Positions 49,634 to 62,000 of a DNA stretch of 64,000 bases are shown here, one piece after another (position 1 is the stretch's first letter; the number at the start of each line of letters is the position of its first letter). The stretch is from Osmia lignaria lignaria. Taxonomy: Eukaryota; Arthropoda; Insecta; Hymenoptera; Megachilidae. The position numbers and the translations under genes were made by a program. Below the pieces are notes generated by a model that saw nothing but the letters and a program-made list of their open reading frames with translations, had not been told where the DNA came from and did no database searches. Where the stretch lies: positions 310,001-374,000 of the forward strand of contig NC_135032.1 of the NCBI RefSeq assembly GCF_051020975.1, in the 5' to 3' direction.

Positions 49634-52600
49634 GATCAAAAAATATCATAGAACATAAAAAGTAGGAAACTTAATTCTCTACAAAAAAGGTCTCTTAACA
49701 TTTTGCCATAGCTCGCTTCGTTTCCGAGATATTTGCAGATTTATCTCAAGGGAAGGGGCCTGACGGACATATTTCGAGATATTTCTTCTTCTTGTTGTTC
49801 TTCTTCTGCACAGCTAAGCTGGAAGTGGCATTTACAGCTCGCAATAGTGCAGAGTTATCTCAAAGAAAGGGGCCACGGTGTTTCTGTATCTCTATTATGT
49901 TGGTGTGGCTTCGGAACTTTTAAATATCTTGATATATCTCGAGAACTACGCATCTGATCAAAAAATATCATAGAACATAAATTGTAGGAAACATAATTCT
50001 CTACAAAAAAGGTCTCTTAACATTTTGCCATAGCTCGCTTCGTTTCCGAGATATTTGCAGATTTATCTCAAGGGAAGGGGCCTGACGGACATATTTCGAG
50101 ATATTTCTTCTTCTTGTTGTTCTTCTTCTGCACAGCTAAGCTGGAAGTGGCATCTGCGGCTCTCACTAGTGCAGAGTTATCTCAAAGAAAGGGGCCACGG
50201 TGTTTCTGTATCTCTATTATGTTGGTGCGGCTTCGGAACTTTTAAATATCTCGATATATCTCGAAAACTACGTTTCTGATCAAAAAATATCATAGAACAT
50301 AAATTGTAGGAAACATAATTCTCTACAAAAAAGGTCTCTTAACATTTTGCCATAGCTCGCTTCGTTTCCGAGATATTTGCAGATATATCTCAAGGGAAGG
50401 GGCCTAACGGACATATTTCGAGATATTTCTTCTTCTTGTTGTTCTTCTTCTGCACAGCTAAACTGGAAGTGGCATTTCCAGCTCGCAATAGTGCAGAGTT
50501 ATCTCAAAGAAAGGGGCCACGGTGTTTCTGTATCTCTATTATGTTGGTGCGGCTTCGGAACTTTTAAATATCTTGATATATCTCGAGAACTACGCATCTG
50601 ATCAAAAAATATCATAGATCATAAAAAGTAGGAAACTTAATTCTCTACACAAAAGGTCTCTTAACATTTTGCCATAGCTCGCTTCGTTTCCGAGATATTT
50701 GCAGATTTATCTCAAGGGAAGGGGCCTGACGGACATATTTCGAGATATTTCTTCTTCTTGTTGTTCTTCTTCTGCACAGCTGAGCTGGAAGTGGCATTTG
50801 CAGGTCGCAATAGTGCAGAGTTATCTCAAAGAAAGGGGCCACGGTGTTTCTGTATCTCTATTATGTTGGTGCGGCTTCGGAACTTTTAAATATCTCGATA
50901 TATCTCGAAAACTACGCTTCTGATCAAAAAATATCATAGAACATAAATTGTAGGAAACATAATTCTCTACAAAAAAGGTCTCTTAACATTTTGCCATAGC
51001 TCGCTTCGTTTCCGAGATATTTGCAGATTTATCTCAATGGAAGGGGCCTGACGGACATATTTCGAGATATTTCTTCTTCTTGTTGTTCTTCTTCTGCACA
51101 GCTAAGCTGGAAGTGGCATTTGCGGCTCGCACTAGTGCAGAGTTATCTCAAAGAAAGGGGCCACGGTGTTTCTGTATCTCTATTATGTTGGTGCGGCTTC
51201 GGAACTTTTAAATATCTCGATATATCTCGAAAACTACGCTTCTGATCAAAAAATATCATAGAACATAAAAAGTAGGAAACTTAATTCTCTACAAAAAAGG
51301 TCTCTTAACATTTTGCCATAGCTCGCTTCGTTTCCGAGATATTTGCAGATTTATCTCAAGGGAAGGGGCCTGACGGACATATTTCGAGATATTTCTTCTT
51401 CTTGTTGTTCTTCTTCTGCACAGCTAAGCTGGAAGTGGCATTTACAGCTCGCAATAGTGCAGAGTTATCTCAAAGAAAGGGGCCACGGTGTTTCTGTATC
51501 TCTATTATGTTGGTGTGGCTTCGGAACTTTTAAATATCTTGATATATCTCGAGAACTACGCATCTGATCAAAAAATATCATAGAACATAAATTGTAGGAA
51601 ACATAATTCTCTACAAAAAAGGTCTCTTAACATTTTGCCATAGCTCGCTTCGTTTCCGAGATATTTGCAGATTTATCTCAAGGGAAGGGGCCTGACGGAC
51701 ATATTTCGAGATATTTCTTCTTCTTGTTGTTCTTCTTCTGCACAGCTAAGCTGGAAGTGGCATCTGCGGCTCTCACTAGTGCAGAGTTATCTCAAAGAAA
51801 GGGGCCACGGTGTTTCTGTATCTCTATTATGTTGGTGCGGCTTCGGAACTTTTAAATATCTCGATATATCTCGAAAACTACGTTTCTGATCAAAAAATAT
51901 CATAGAACATAAATTGTAGGAAACATAATTCTCTACAAAAAAGGTCTCTTAACATTTTGCCATAGCTCGCTTCGTTTCCGAGATATTTGCAGATATATCT
52001 CAAGGGAAGGGGCCTAACGGACATATTTCGAGATATTTCTTCTTCTTGTTGTTCTTCTTCTGCACAGCTAAACTGGAAGTGGCATTTCCAGCTCGCAATA
52101 GTGCAGAGTTATCTCAAAGAAAGGGGCCACGGTGTTTCTGTATCTCTATTATGTTGGTGCGGCTTCGGAACTTTTAAATATCTTGATATATCTCGAGAAC
52201 TACGCATCTGATCAAAAAATATCATAGATCATAAAAAGTAGGAAACTTAATTCTCTACACAAAAGGTCTCTTAACATTTTGCCATAGCTCGCTTCGTTTC
52301 CGAGATATTTGCAGATTTATCTCAAGGGAAGGGGCCTGACGGACATATTTCGAGATATTTCTTCTTCTTGTTGTTCTTCTTCTGCACAGCTGAGCTGGAA
52401 GTGGCATTTGCAGGTCGCAATAGTGCAGAGTTATCTCAAAGAAAGGGGCCACGGTGTTTCTGTATCTCTATTATGTTGGTGCGGCTTCGGAACTTTTAAA
52501 TATCTCGATATATCTCGAAAACTACGCTTCTGATCAAAAAATATCATAGAACATAAATTGTAGGAAACATAATTCTCTACAAAAAAGGTCTCTTAACATT

Positions 52601-52879
52601 TTGCCATAGCTCGCTTCGTTTCCGAGATATTTGCAGATTTATCTCAATGGAAGGGGCCTGACGGACATATTTCGAGATATTTCTTCTTCTTGTTGTTCTT
52701 CTTCTGCACAGCTAAGCTGGAAGTGGCATTTGCGGCTCGCACTAGTGCAGAGTTATCTCAAAGAAAGGGGCCACGGTGTTTCTGTATCTCTATTATGTTG
52801 GTGCGGCTTCGGAACTTTTAAATATCTCGATATATCTCGAAAACTACGCTTCTGATCAAAAAATATCATAGAACATAAA
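49634..52879 (+). repeat. Pentamer (1610-bp) identical tandem copy
   Basis: Positions 49634-51269 match 51244-52879 at a distance of five monomers with no mismatch found (about 1.64 kb). The first mismatches on either side are 49633 G against 51243 T and 51270 A against 52880 T. The 26 bp at 51244-51269 belong to both repeats and therefore mark the junction of the exchange that made the five-monomer unit. Confidence 0.88.
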
Positions 52880-55800
52880 TTGTAGGAAACATAATTCTCT
52901 ACAAAAAACGTATCTTAACATTTTGCCATAGCTCGCTTCGTTTCCGAGATATTTGCAGATTCAGCTCAAAGGAACGGGCCTGACGGACATATTTCGAGAT
53001 ACTTCTTCTTCTTGTTGTTCTTCCTCTGCACAGCTAAGCTGGAAGTGGCATTTGCAGCTCGCAATAGTGCAGAGTTATCTCAAAGAAAGGGGCCACGGTG
53101 TTTCTGTATCTCTATTATGTTGGTGCGGCTTCGGAACTTTTAAATATCTTGATATATCTCGAGAACTACGCATCTGATCAAAAAATATCAGAGAACATAA
53201 AAAGTAGGAAACTTAATTCTCTACAAAAAAGGTCTCTTAACATTTTGCCATAGCTCGCTTCGTTTCCGAGATATTTGCAGATTTATCTCAAGGGAAGGGG
53301 CCTGACGGACATATTTCGAGATATTTCTTCTTCTTGTTGTTCTTCTTCTGCACAGCTAAGCTGGAAGTGGCATTTGCAGCTCGCACTAGTGCAGAGTTAT
53401 CTCAAAAAAAGGGGCCACGGTGTTTCTGTATCTCTATTATGTTGGTGCGGCTTCGGAACTTTTAAATATCTCGATATATCTCGAAAACTACGCTTCGGAT
53501 CAAAAAATATCATAGAACATAAAAAGTAGGAAACTTAATTCTCTACAAAAAAGGTCTCTTAACATTTTGCCATAGCTCGCTTCGTTTCCGAGATATTTGC
53601 AGATTTATCTCAAGGGAAGGGGCCTGACGGACATATTTCGAGATATTTCTTCTTCTTGTTGTTCTTCTTCTGCACAGCTAAGCTGGAAGTGGCATTTACA
53701 GCTCGCAATAGTGCAGAGTTATCTCAAAGAAAGGGGCCACGGTGTTTCTGTATCTCTATTATGTTGGTGTGGCTTCGGAACTTTTAAATATCTTGATATA
53801 TCTCGAGAACTACGCATCTGATCAAAAAATATCATAGAACATAAATTGTAGGAAACATAATTCTGTACAAAAAAGGTCTCTTAACATTTTGCCATAGCTC
53901 GCTTCGTTTCCGAGATATTTGCAGATTTATCTCAAGGGAAGGGGCCTGACGGACATATTTCGAGATATTTCTTCTTCTTGTTGTTCTTCTTCTGCACAGC
54001 TAAGCTGGAAGTGGCATTTGCGGCTCGCACTAGTGCAGAGTTATCTCAAAGAAAGGGGCCACGGTGTTTCTGTATCCCTATTATGTTGGTGCGGCTTCGG
54101 AACTTTTAAATATCTCGATATATCTCGAAAACTACGCTTCTGATCAAAAAATATCATAGAACATAAATTGTAGGAAGCATAATTCTCTACAAAAAAGGTC
54201 TCTTAACATTTTGCCATAGCTCGCTTCGTTTCCGAGATATTTGCAGATTCAGCTCAAAGGAACGGGCCTTACGGACATATTTCGAGATACTTCTTCTTCT
54301 TGTTGTTCTTCCTCTGCACAGCTAAGCTGGAAGTGGCATTTGCAGCTCGCAATAGTGCAGAGTTATCTCAAAGAAAGGGGCCACGGTGTTTCTGTATCTC
54401 TATTATGTTGGTGCGGCTTCGGAACTTTTAAATATCTTGATATATCTCGAGAACTACGCATCTGATCAAAAAATATCATAGAACATAAAAAGTAGGAAAC
54501 TTAATTCTCTACAAAAAAGGTCTCTTAACATTTTGCCATAGCTCGCTTCGTTTCCGAGATATTTGCAGATTTATCTCAAGGGAAGGGGCCTGACGGACAT
54601 ATTTCGAGATATTTCTTCTTCTTGTTGTTCTTCTTCTGCACAGCTAAGCTGGAAGTGGCATTTGCAGCTCGCGCTAGTGCAGAGTTATCTCAAAGAAAGG
54701 GGCCACGGTGTTTCTGTATCTCTATTATGTTGGTGCGGCTTCGGAACTTTTAAATATCTCGATATATCTCGAAAACTACGCTTCTGATCAAAAAATATCA
54801 TAGAACATAAAAAGTAGGAAACTTAATTCTCTACAAAAAAGGTCTCTTATCATTTTGCCATAGCTCGCTTCGTTTCCGAGATATTTGCAGATTTATCTCA
54901 AGGGAAGGGGCCTGACGGACATATTTCGAGATATTTCTTCTTCTTGTTGTTCTTCTTCTGCACAGCTAAGCTGGAAGTGGCATCTGCGGCTCTCACTAGT
55001 GCAGAGTTATCTCAAAGAAAGGGGCCACGGTGTTTCTGTATCTCTATTATGTTGGTGCGGCTTCGGAACTTTTAAATATCTCGATATATCTCGAAAACTA
55101 CGTTTCTGATCAAAAAATATCATAGAACATAAATTGTAGGAAACATAATTCTCTACAAAAAAGGTCTCTTAACATTTTGCCATAGCTCGCTTCGTTTCCG
55201 AGATATTTGCAGATATATCTCAAGGGAAGGGGCCTAACGGACATATTTCGAGATATTTCTTCTTCTTGTTGTTCTTCTTCTGCACAGCTAAACTGGAAGT
55301 GGCATTTCCAGCTCGCAATAGTGCAGAGTTATCTCAAAGAAAGGGGCCACGGTGTTTCTGTATCTCTATTATGTTGGTGCGGCTTCGGAACTTTTAAATA
55401 TCTTGATATATCTCGAGAACTACGCATCTGATCAAAAAATATCATAGATCATAAAAAGTAGGAAACTTAATTCTCTACACAAAAGGTCTCTTAACATTTT
55501 GCCATAGCTCGCTTCGTTTCCGAGATATTTGCAGATTTATCTCAAGGGAAGGGGCCTGACGGACATATTTCGAGATATTTCTTCTTCTTGTTGTTCTTCT
55601 TCTGCACAGCTGAGCTGGAAGTGGCATTTGCAGGTCGCAATAGTGCAGAGTTATCTCAAAGAAAGGGGCCACGGTGTTTCTGTATCTCTATTATGTTGGT
55701 GCGGCTTCGGAACTTTTAAATATCTCGATATATCTCGAAAACTACGCTTCTGATCAAAAAATATCATAGATCATAAATTGTAGGAAACATAATTCTCTAC

Positions 55801-57138
55801 AAAAAAGGTCTCTTAACATTTTGCCATAGCTCGCTTCGTTTCCGAGATATTTGCAGATTTATCTCAATGGAAGGGGCCTGACGGACATATTTCGAGATAT
55901 TTCTTCTTCTTGTTGTTCTTCTTCTGCACAGCTAAGCTGGAAGTGGCATTTGCGGCTCGCACTAGTGCAGAGTTATCTCAAAGAAAGGGGCCACGGTGTT
56001 TCTGTATCTCTATTATGTTGGTGCGGCTTCGGAACTTTTAAATATCTCGATATATCTCGAAAACTACGCTTCTGATCAAAAAATATCATAGAACATAAAT
56101 TGTAGGAAACATAATTCTCTACAAAAAACGTATCTTAACATTTTGCCATAGCTCGCTTCGTTTCCGAGATATTTGCAGATTCAGCTCAAAGGAACGGGCC
56201 TGACGGACATATTTCGAGATACTTCTTCTTCTTGTTGTTCTTCCTCTGCACAGCTAAGCTGGAAGTGGCATTTGCAGCTCGCAATAGTGCAGAGTTATCT
56301 CAAAGAAAGGGGCCACGGTGTTTCTGTATCTCTATTATGTTGGTGCGGCTTCGGAACTTTTAAATATCTTGATATATCTCGAGAACTACGCATCTGATCA
56401 AAAAATATCATAGAACATAAAAAGTAGGAAACTTAATTCTCTACAAAAAAGGTCTCTTAACATTTTGCCATAGCTCGCTTCGTTTCCGAGATATTTGCAG
56501 ATTTATCTCAAGGGAAGGGGCCTGACGGACATATTTCGAGATATTTCTTCTTCTTGTTGTTCTTCTTCTGCACAGCTAAGCTGGAAGTGGCATTTGCAGC
56601 TCGCACTAGTGCAGAGTTATCTCAAAGAAAGGGGGCACGGTGTTTCTGTATCTCTATTATGTTGGTGCGGCTTCGGAACTTTTAAATATCTCGATATATC
56701 TCGAAAACTACGCTTCGGATCAAAAAATATCATAGAACATAAAAAGTAGGAAACTTAATTCTCTACAAAAAAGGTCTCTTAACATTTTGCCATAGCTCGC
56801 TTCGTTTCCGAGATATTTGCAGATTTATCTCAAGGGAAGGGGCCTGACGGACATATTTCGAGATATTTCTTCTTCTTGTTGTTCTTCTTCTGCACAGCTA
56901 AGCTGGAAGTGGCATTTACAGCTCGCAATAGTGCAGAGTTATCTCAAAGAAAGGGGCCACGGTGTTTCTGTATCTCTATTATGTTGGTGTGGCTTCGGAA
57001 CTTTTAAATATCTTGATATATCTCGAGAACTACGCATCTGATCAAAAAATATCATAGAACATAAATTGTAGGAAACATAATTCTCTACAAAAAAGGTCTC
57101 TTAACATTTTGCCATAGCTCGCTTCGTTTCCGAGATAT

Positions 57139-58426
57139 TTGCAGATTTATCTCAAGGGAAGGGGCCTGACGGACATATTTCGAGATATTTCTTCTTCTTG
57201 TTGTTCTTCTTCTGCACAGCTAAGCTGGAAGTGGCATTTGCGGCTCGCACTAGTGCAGAGTTATCTCAAAGAAAGGGGCCACGGTGTTTCTGTATCCCTA
57301 TTATGTTGGTGCGGCTTCGGAACTGTTAAATATCTCGATATATCTCGAAAACTACGCTTCTGATCAAAAAATATCATAGAACATAAATTGTAGGAAGCAT
57401 AATTCTCTACAAAAAAGGTCTCTTAACATTTTGCCATAGCTCGCTTCGTTTCCGAGATATTTGCAGATATATCTCAAGGGAAGCGGCCTGACGGACATAT
57501 TTCGAGATATTTCTTCTTCTTGTTGTTCTTCTTCTGCACAGCTAAGCTGGAAGTGGCATTTGCAGCTCGCAATAGTGCAGAGTTATCTCAAAGAAAGGGG
57601 CCACGGTGTTTCTGTATCTCTATTATGTTGGTGTGGCTTCGGAACTTTTAAATATCTTGATATATCTCGAGAACTACGCATCTGATCAAAAAATATCATA
57701 GAACATAAATTGTAGGAAACATAATTCTCTACAAAAAAGGTCTCTTAACATTTTGCCATAGCTCGCTTCGTTTCCGAGATATTTGCAGATTTATCTCAAG
57801 GGAAGGGGCCTGACGGACATATTTCGAGATATTTCTTCTTCTTGTTGTTCTTCTTCTGCACAGCTAAGCTGGAAGTGGCATTTGCGGCTCGCACTAGTGC
57901 AGAGTTATCTCAAAGAAAGGGGCCACGGTGTTTCTGTATCCCTATTATGTTGGTGCGGCTTCGGAACTTTTAAATATCTCGATATATCTCGAAAACTACG
58001 CTTCTGATCAAAAAATATCATAGAACATAAATTGTAGGAAGCATAATTCTCTACAAAAAAGGTCTCTTAACATTTTGCCATAGCTCGCTTCGTTTCCGAG
58101 ATATTTGCAGATATATCTCAAGGGAAGCGGCCTGACGGACATATTTCGAGATATTTCTTCTTCTTGTTGTTCTTCTTCTGCACAGCTAAGCTGGAAGTGG
58201 CATTTGCAGCTCGCAATAGTGCAGAGTTACCTCAAAGAAAGGGGCCACGGTGTTTCTGTATCTCTATTATGTTGGTGCGGCTTCGGAACTTCTAAATATC
58301 TTGATATATCTCGAGAACTACGCATCTGATCAAAAAATATCATACAACATAAAAAGTAGGAAACTTAATTCTCTACAAAAAAGGTCTCTTAACATTTTGC
58401 CATAGCTCGCTTCGTTTCCGAGATAT
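57139..58426 (+). repeat. Dimer (644-bp) tandem duplication
   Basis: Two B/A pairs: a type B monomer followed by GTAGGAAGCATAATTC and a type A monomer with AGGGAAGCGGCC (57139+57461 and 57783+58105). Differences include 57325 (AACTGTTAAA, first copy only), GTGTGG against GTGCGG near 57633/58277, TTACCTC (58229) and CTTCTAAA (58291). The GGAAGCATAATTC marker also follows the type B monomer at 53919, which suggests where the source lies. Confidence 0.85.
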
Positions 58427-59070
58427 TTGCAGATTTATCTCAAGGGAAGGGGCCTGACGGACATATTTCGAGATATTTCTTCTTCTTGTTGTTCTTCTTC
58501 TGCACAGCTAAGCTGGAAGTGGCATTTGCGGCTCGCACTAGTGCAGAGTTATCTCAAAGAAAGGGGCCACGGTGTTTCTGTATCTCTATTATGTTGGTGC
58601 GGCTTCGGAACATTTAAATATCTCGATATATCTCGAAAACTACGCTTCTGATCAAAAAATATCATAGAACATAAATTGTAGGAAACATAATTCTCTACAA
58701 AAAAGGTCTCTTAACATTTTGCCATAGCTCGCTTCGTTTCCGAGATATTTGCAGATTCAGCTCAAAGGAACGGGCCTGACGGACATATTTCGAGATACTT
58801 CTTCTTCTTCTTGTTCTTCCTCTGCACAGCTAAGCTGGAAGTGGCATTTGCAGCTCGCAATAGTGCAGAGTTATCTCAAAGAAAGGGGCCACGGTGTTTC
58901 TGTATCTCTATTATGTTGGTGCGGCTTCGGAACTTTTAAATATCTTGATATATCTCGAGAACTACGCATCTGATCAAAAAATATCATACTACATAAAAAG
59001 TAGGAAACTTAATTCTCTACAAGAAAGGTCTCTAAACATTTTGCCATAGCTCGCTTCGTTTCCGAGATAT
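58427..59070 (+). repeat. B plus C' pair linking dimer and heptamer regions
   Basis: A type B monomer with GGAACATTTAAA (58609 region) followed by a C' monomer. The same B variant and C' neighbour occur at 42971-43614, exactly 48 monomers (15,456 bp) upstream. The C' copy here has TTCTTCTTCTTGTTC (58800-58815) in its pyrimidine tract and ends in CATACTACATAAAAAG, the marker of the heptamer region that follows. Confidence 0.8.
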
Positions 59071-62000
59071 TTGCAGATTTATCTCAAGGGAAGGGGCCTA
59101 ACGGACATATTTCGAGATATTTCTTCTTCTTGTTGTTCTTCTTCTGCACAGCTGAGCTGGAAGTGGCATTTGCAGGTCGCAATAGTGCAGAGTTATCTCA
59201 AAGAAAGGGGCCACGGTGTTTCTGTATCTCTATTATGTTGGTGCGGTTTCGGAACTTTTAAATATCTTGATATATCTCGAGAACTACGCATCTGATCAAA
59301 AAATATCATCGAACATAAAAAGTAGGAAACTTAATTCTCTACAAAAAAGGTCTCTCAACATTTTGCCATAGCTCGCTTCGTTTCCGAGATATTTGCAGAT
59401 TTATCTCAAGGGAAGTGGCCTGACGGACATATTTCGAGATATTTCTTCTTCTTGTTGTTCTTGTTCTGCACAGCTAAGCTGGAAGTGGCATTTGCAGCTC
59501 GCAATAGTGCAGAGTTATCCCAAAGACAGGGGCCACGGTGTTTCTGTATCTCTATTATGTTGGTGCGGCTTCGGAACTTTTAAATATCTTGATATATCTC
59601 GAGAACTACGCATCTGATCAAAAAATATCATACTACATAAAAAGTAGGAAACTTAATTCTCTACAAGAAAGGTCTCTAAACATTTTGCCATAGCTCGCTT
59701 CGTTTCCGAGATATTTGCAGATTTATCTCAAGGGAAGGGGCCTAACGGACATATTTCGAGATATTTCTTCTTCTTGTTGTTCTTCTTCTGCACAGCTGAG
59801 CTGGAAGTGGCATTTGCAGGTCGCAATAGTGCAGAGTTATCTCAAAGAAAGGGGCCGCGGTGTTTCTGTATCTCTATTATGTTGGTGCGGCTTCGGAACT
59901 TTTAAATATCTCGATATATCTCGAAAACTACGCTTCTGATCAAAAAATATCATAGAACGTAAATTGTAGGAAACATTATTCTCTACAAAAAAGGTCTCTT
60001 AACATTTTGCCATAGCTCGCTTCGTTTCCGAGATATTTGCAGATTCATCTCAAGGGAAGGGGTCTGACGGACATATTTCGAGATATTTCTTCTTCTTGTT
60101 GTTCTTCTTCTGCACAGCTAAGCTCGAAGCGGCATTTGCTGCTCGCAATAGTGCAGAGTTATCTCAAAGAAAGAGGCCACGGTGTTTCTGTACCTCTATT
60201 ATGTTGGTGCAGCTTCGGAACTTTTAAATATCTTGACATATCTCGAGAACTACGCATCTGATCAAAAAATATCATCGAACATAAAAAGTAGGAAACTTAA
60301 TTCTCTACAAAAAAGGTCTCTCAACATTTTGCCATAGCTCGCTCCGTTTCCGAGATATTTGCAGATTTATCTCAAGGGAAGTGGCCTGACGGACATATTT
60401 CGAGATATTTCTTCTTCTTGTTGTTCTTGTTCTGCACAGCTAAGCTGGAAGTGGCATTTGCAGCTCGCAATAGTGCAGAGTTATCCCAAAGAAAGGGGCC
60501 ACGGTGTTTCTGTATCTCTATTATGTTGGTGCGGCTTCGGAACTTTTAAATATCTTGATATATCTCGAGAACTACGCATCTGATCAAAAAATATCATACT
60601 ACATAAAAAGTAGGAAACTTAATTCTCTACAAGAAAGGTCTCTAAACATTTTGCCATAGCTCGCTTCGTTTCCGAGATATTTGCAGATTTATCTCAAGGG
60701 AAGGGGCCTGACGGACATATTTCGAGATATTTCTTCTTCTTGTTGTTCTTCTTCTGCACAGCTAAGCTGGAAGTGGCATTTGCAGCTCGCAATAGTGCAG
60801 AGTTATCTCAAAGAGAGGGGCCACTGTGTTTCTGTATCTCTATTATGTTGGTGCGGCTTCGGAACTTTTAAATATCTTGATATATCTCGAGAACTACGCA
60901 TCTGATCAAAAAATATCATAGAAGATAAAAAGTAGGAAACTTAATTCTCTACAAAAAAGGTCTTTTAACATTTTGCCATAGCTCGCTTCGTTTCCGAGAT
61001 ATTTGCATATTTATCTCAAGGGAAGGGGCCTGACGGACATATTTCGAGATATTTCTTCTTCTTGTTGTTCTTCTTCTGCACAGCTAAGCTGGAAGTGGCA
61101 TTTGCGGCTCGCACTAGTGCAGAGTTATCTCAAAGAAAGGGGCCACGGTGTTTCTGTATCTCTATTATGTTGGTGCGGCTTCGGAACTTTTAAATATCTT
61201 GATATATCTCGAGAACTACGCATCTGATCAAAAAATATCATACTACATAAAAAGTAGGAAACTTAATTCTCTACAAGAAAGGTCTCTAAACATTTTGCCA
61301 TAGCTCGCTTCGTTTCCGAGATATTTGCAGATTTATCTCAAGGGAAGGGGCCTAACGGACATATTTCGAGATATTTCTTCTTCTTGTTGTTCTTCTTCTG
61401 CACAGCTGAGCTGGAAGTGGCATTTGCAGGTCGCAATAGTGCAGAGTTATCTCAAAGAAAGGGGCCACGGTGTTTCTGTATCTCTATTATGTTGGTGCGG
61501 TTTCGGAACTTTTAAATATCTTGATATATCTCGAGAACTACGCATCTGATCAAAAAATATCATCGAACATAAAAAGTAGGAAACTTAATTCTCTACAAAA
61601 AAGGTCTCTCAACATTTTGCCATAGCTCGCTTCGTTTCCGAGATATTTGCAGATTTATCTCAAGGGAAGTGGCCTGACGGACATATTTCGAGATATTTCT
61701 TCTTCTTGTTGTTCTTGTTCTGCACAGCTAAGCTGGAAGTGGCATTTGCAGCTCGCAATAGTGCAGAGTTATCCCAAAGACAGGGGCCACGGTGTTTCTG
61801 TATCTCTATTATGTTGGTGCGGCTTCGGAACTTTTAAATATCTTGATATATCTCGAGAACTACGCATCTGATCAAAAAATATCATACTACATAAAAAGTA
61901 GGAAACTTAATTCTCTACAAGAAAGGTCTCTAAACATTTTGCCATAGCTCGCTTCGTTTCCGAGATATTTGCAGATTTATCTCAAGGGAAGGGGCCTAAC

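Larger units (their letters stand above)
48123..57234 (+). repeat. Index-D higher-order units of 7, 5, 10 and 7 monomers
   Basis: Units start at type D monomers 48123, 50377, 51987 and 55207. The full unit is D; E with a B second half; B with CTCAATGGAAGG; C'; B-like with TTCGGATC; A with GGCATTTACAGC and GTGTGGCTTCGG; then B. The second unit lacks the C' and TTCGGATC pair (644 bp), making five monomers. The third carries an additional trimer (54241-55206) of the type found in the preceding region, making ten. Positions 47116-50153 also match 54200-57234 at a distance of 22 monomers (7084 bp) with only a handful of differences. Confidence 0.9.
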
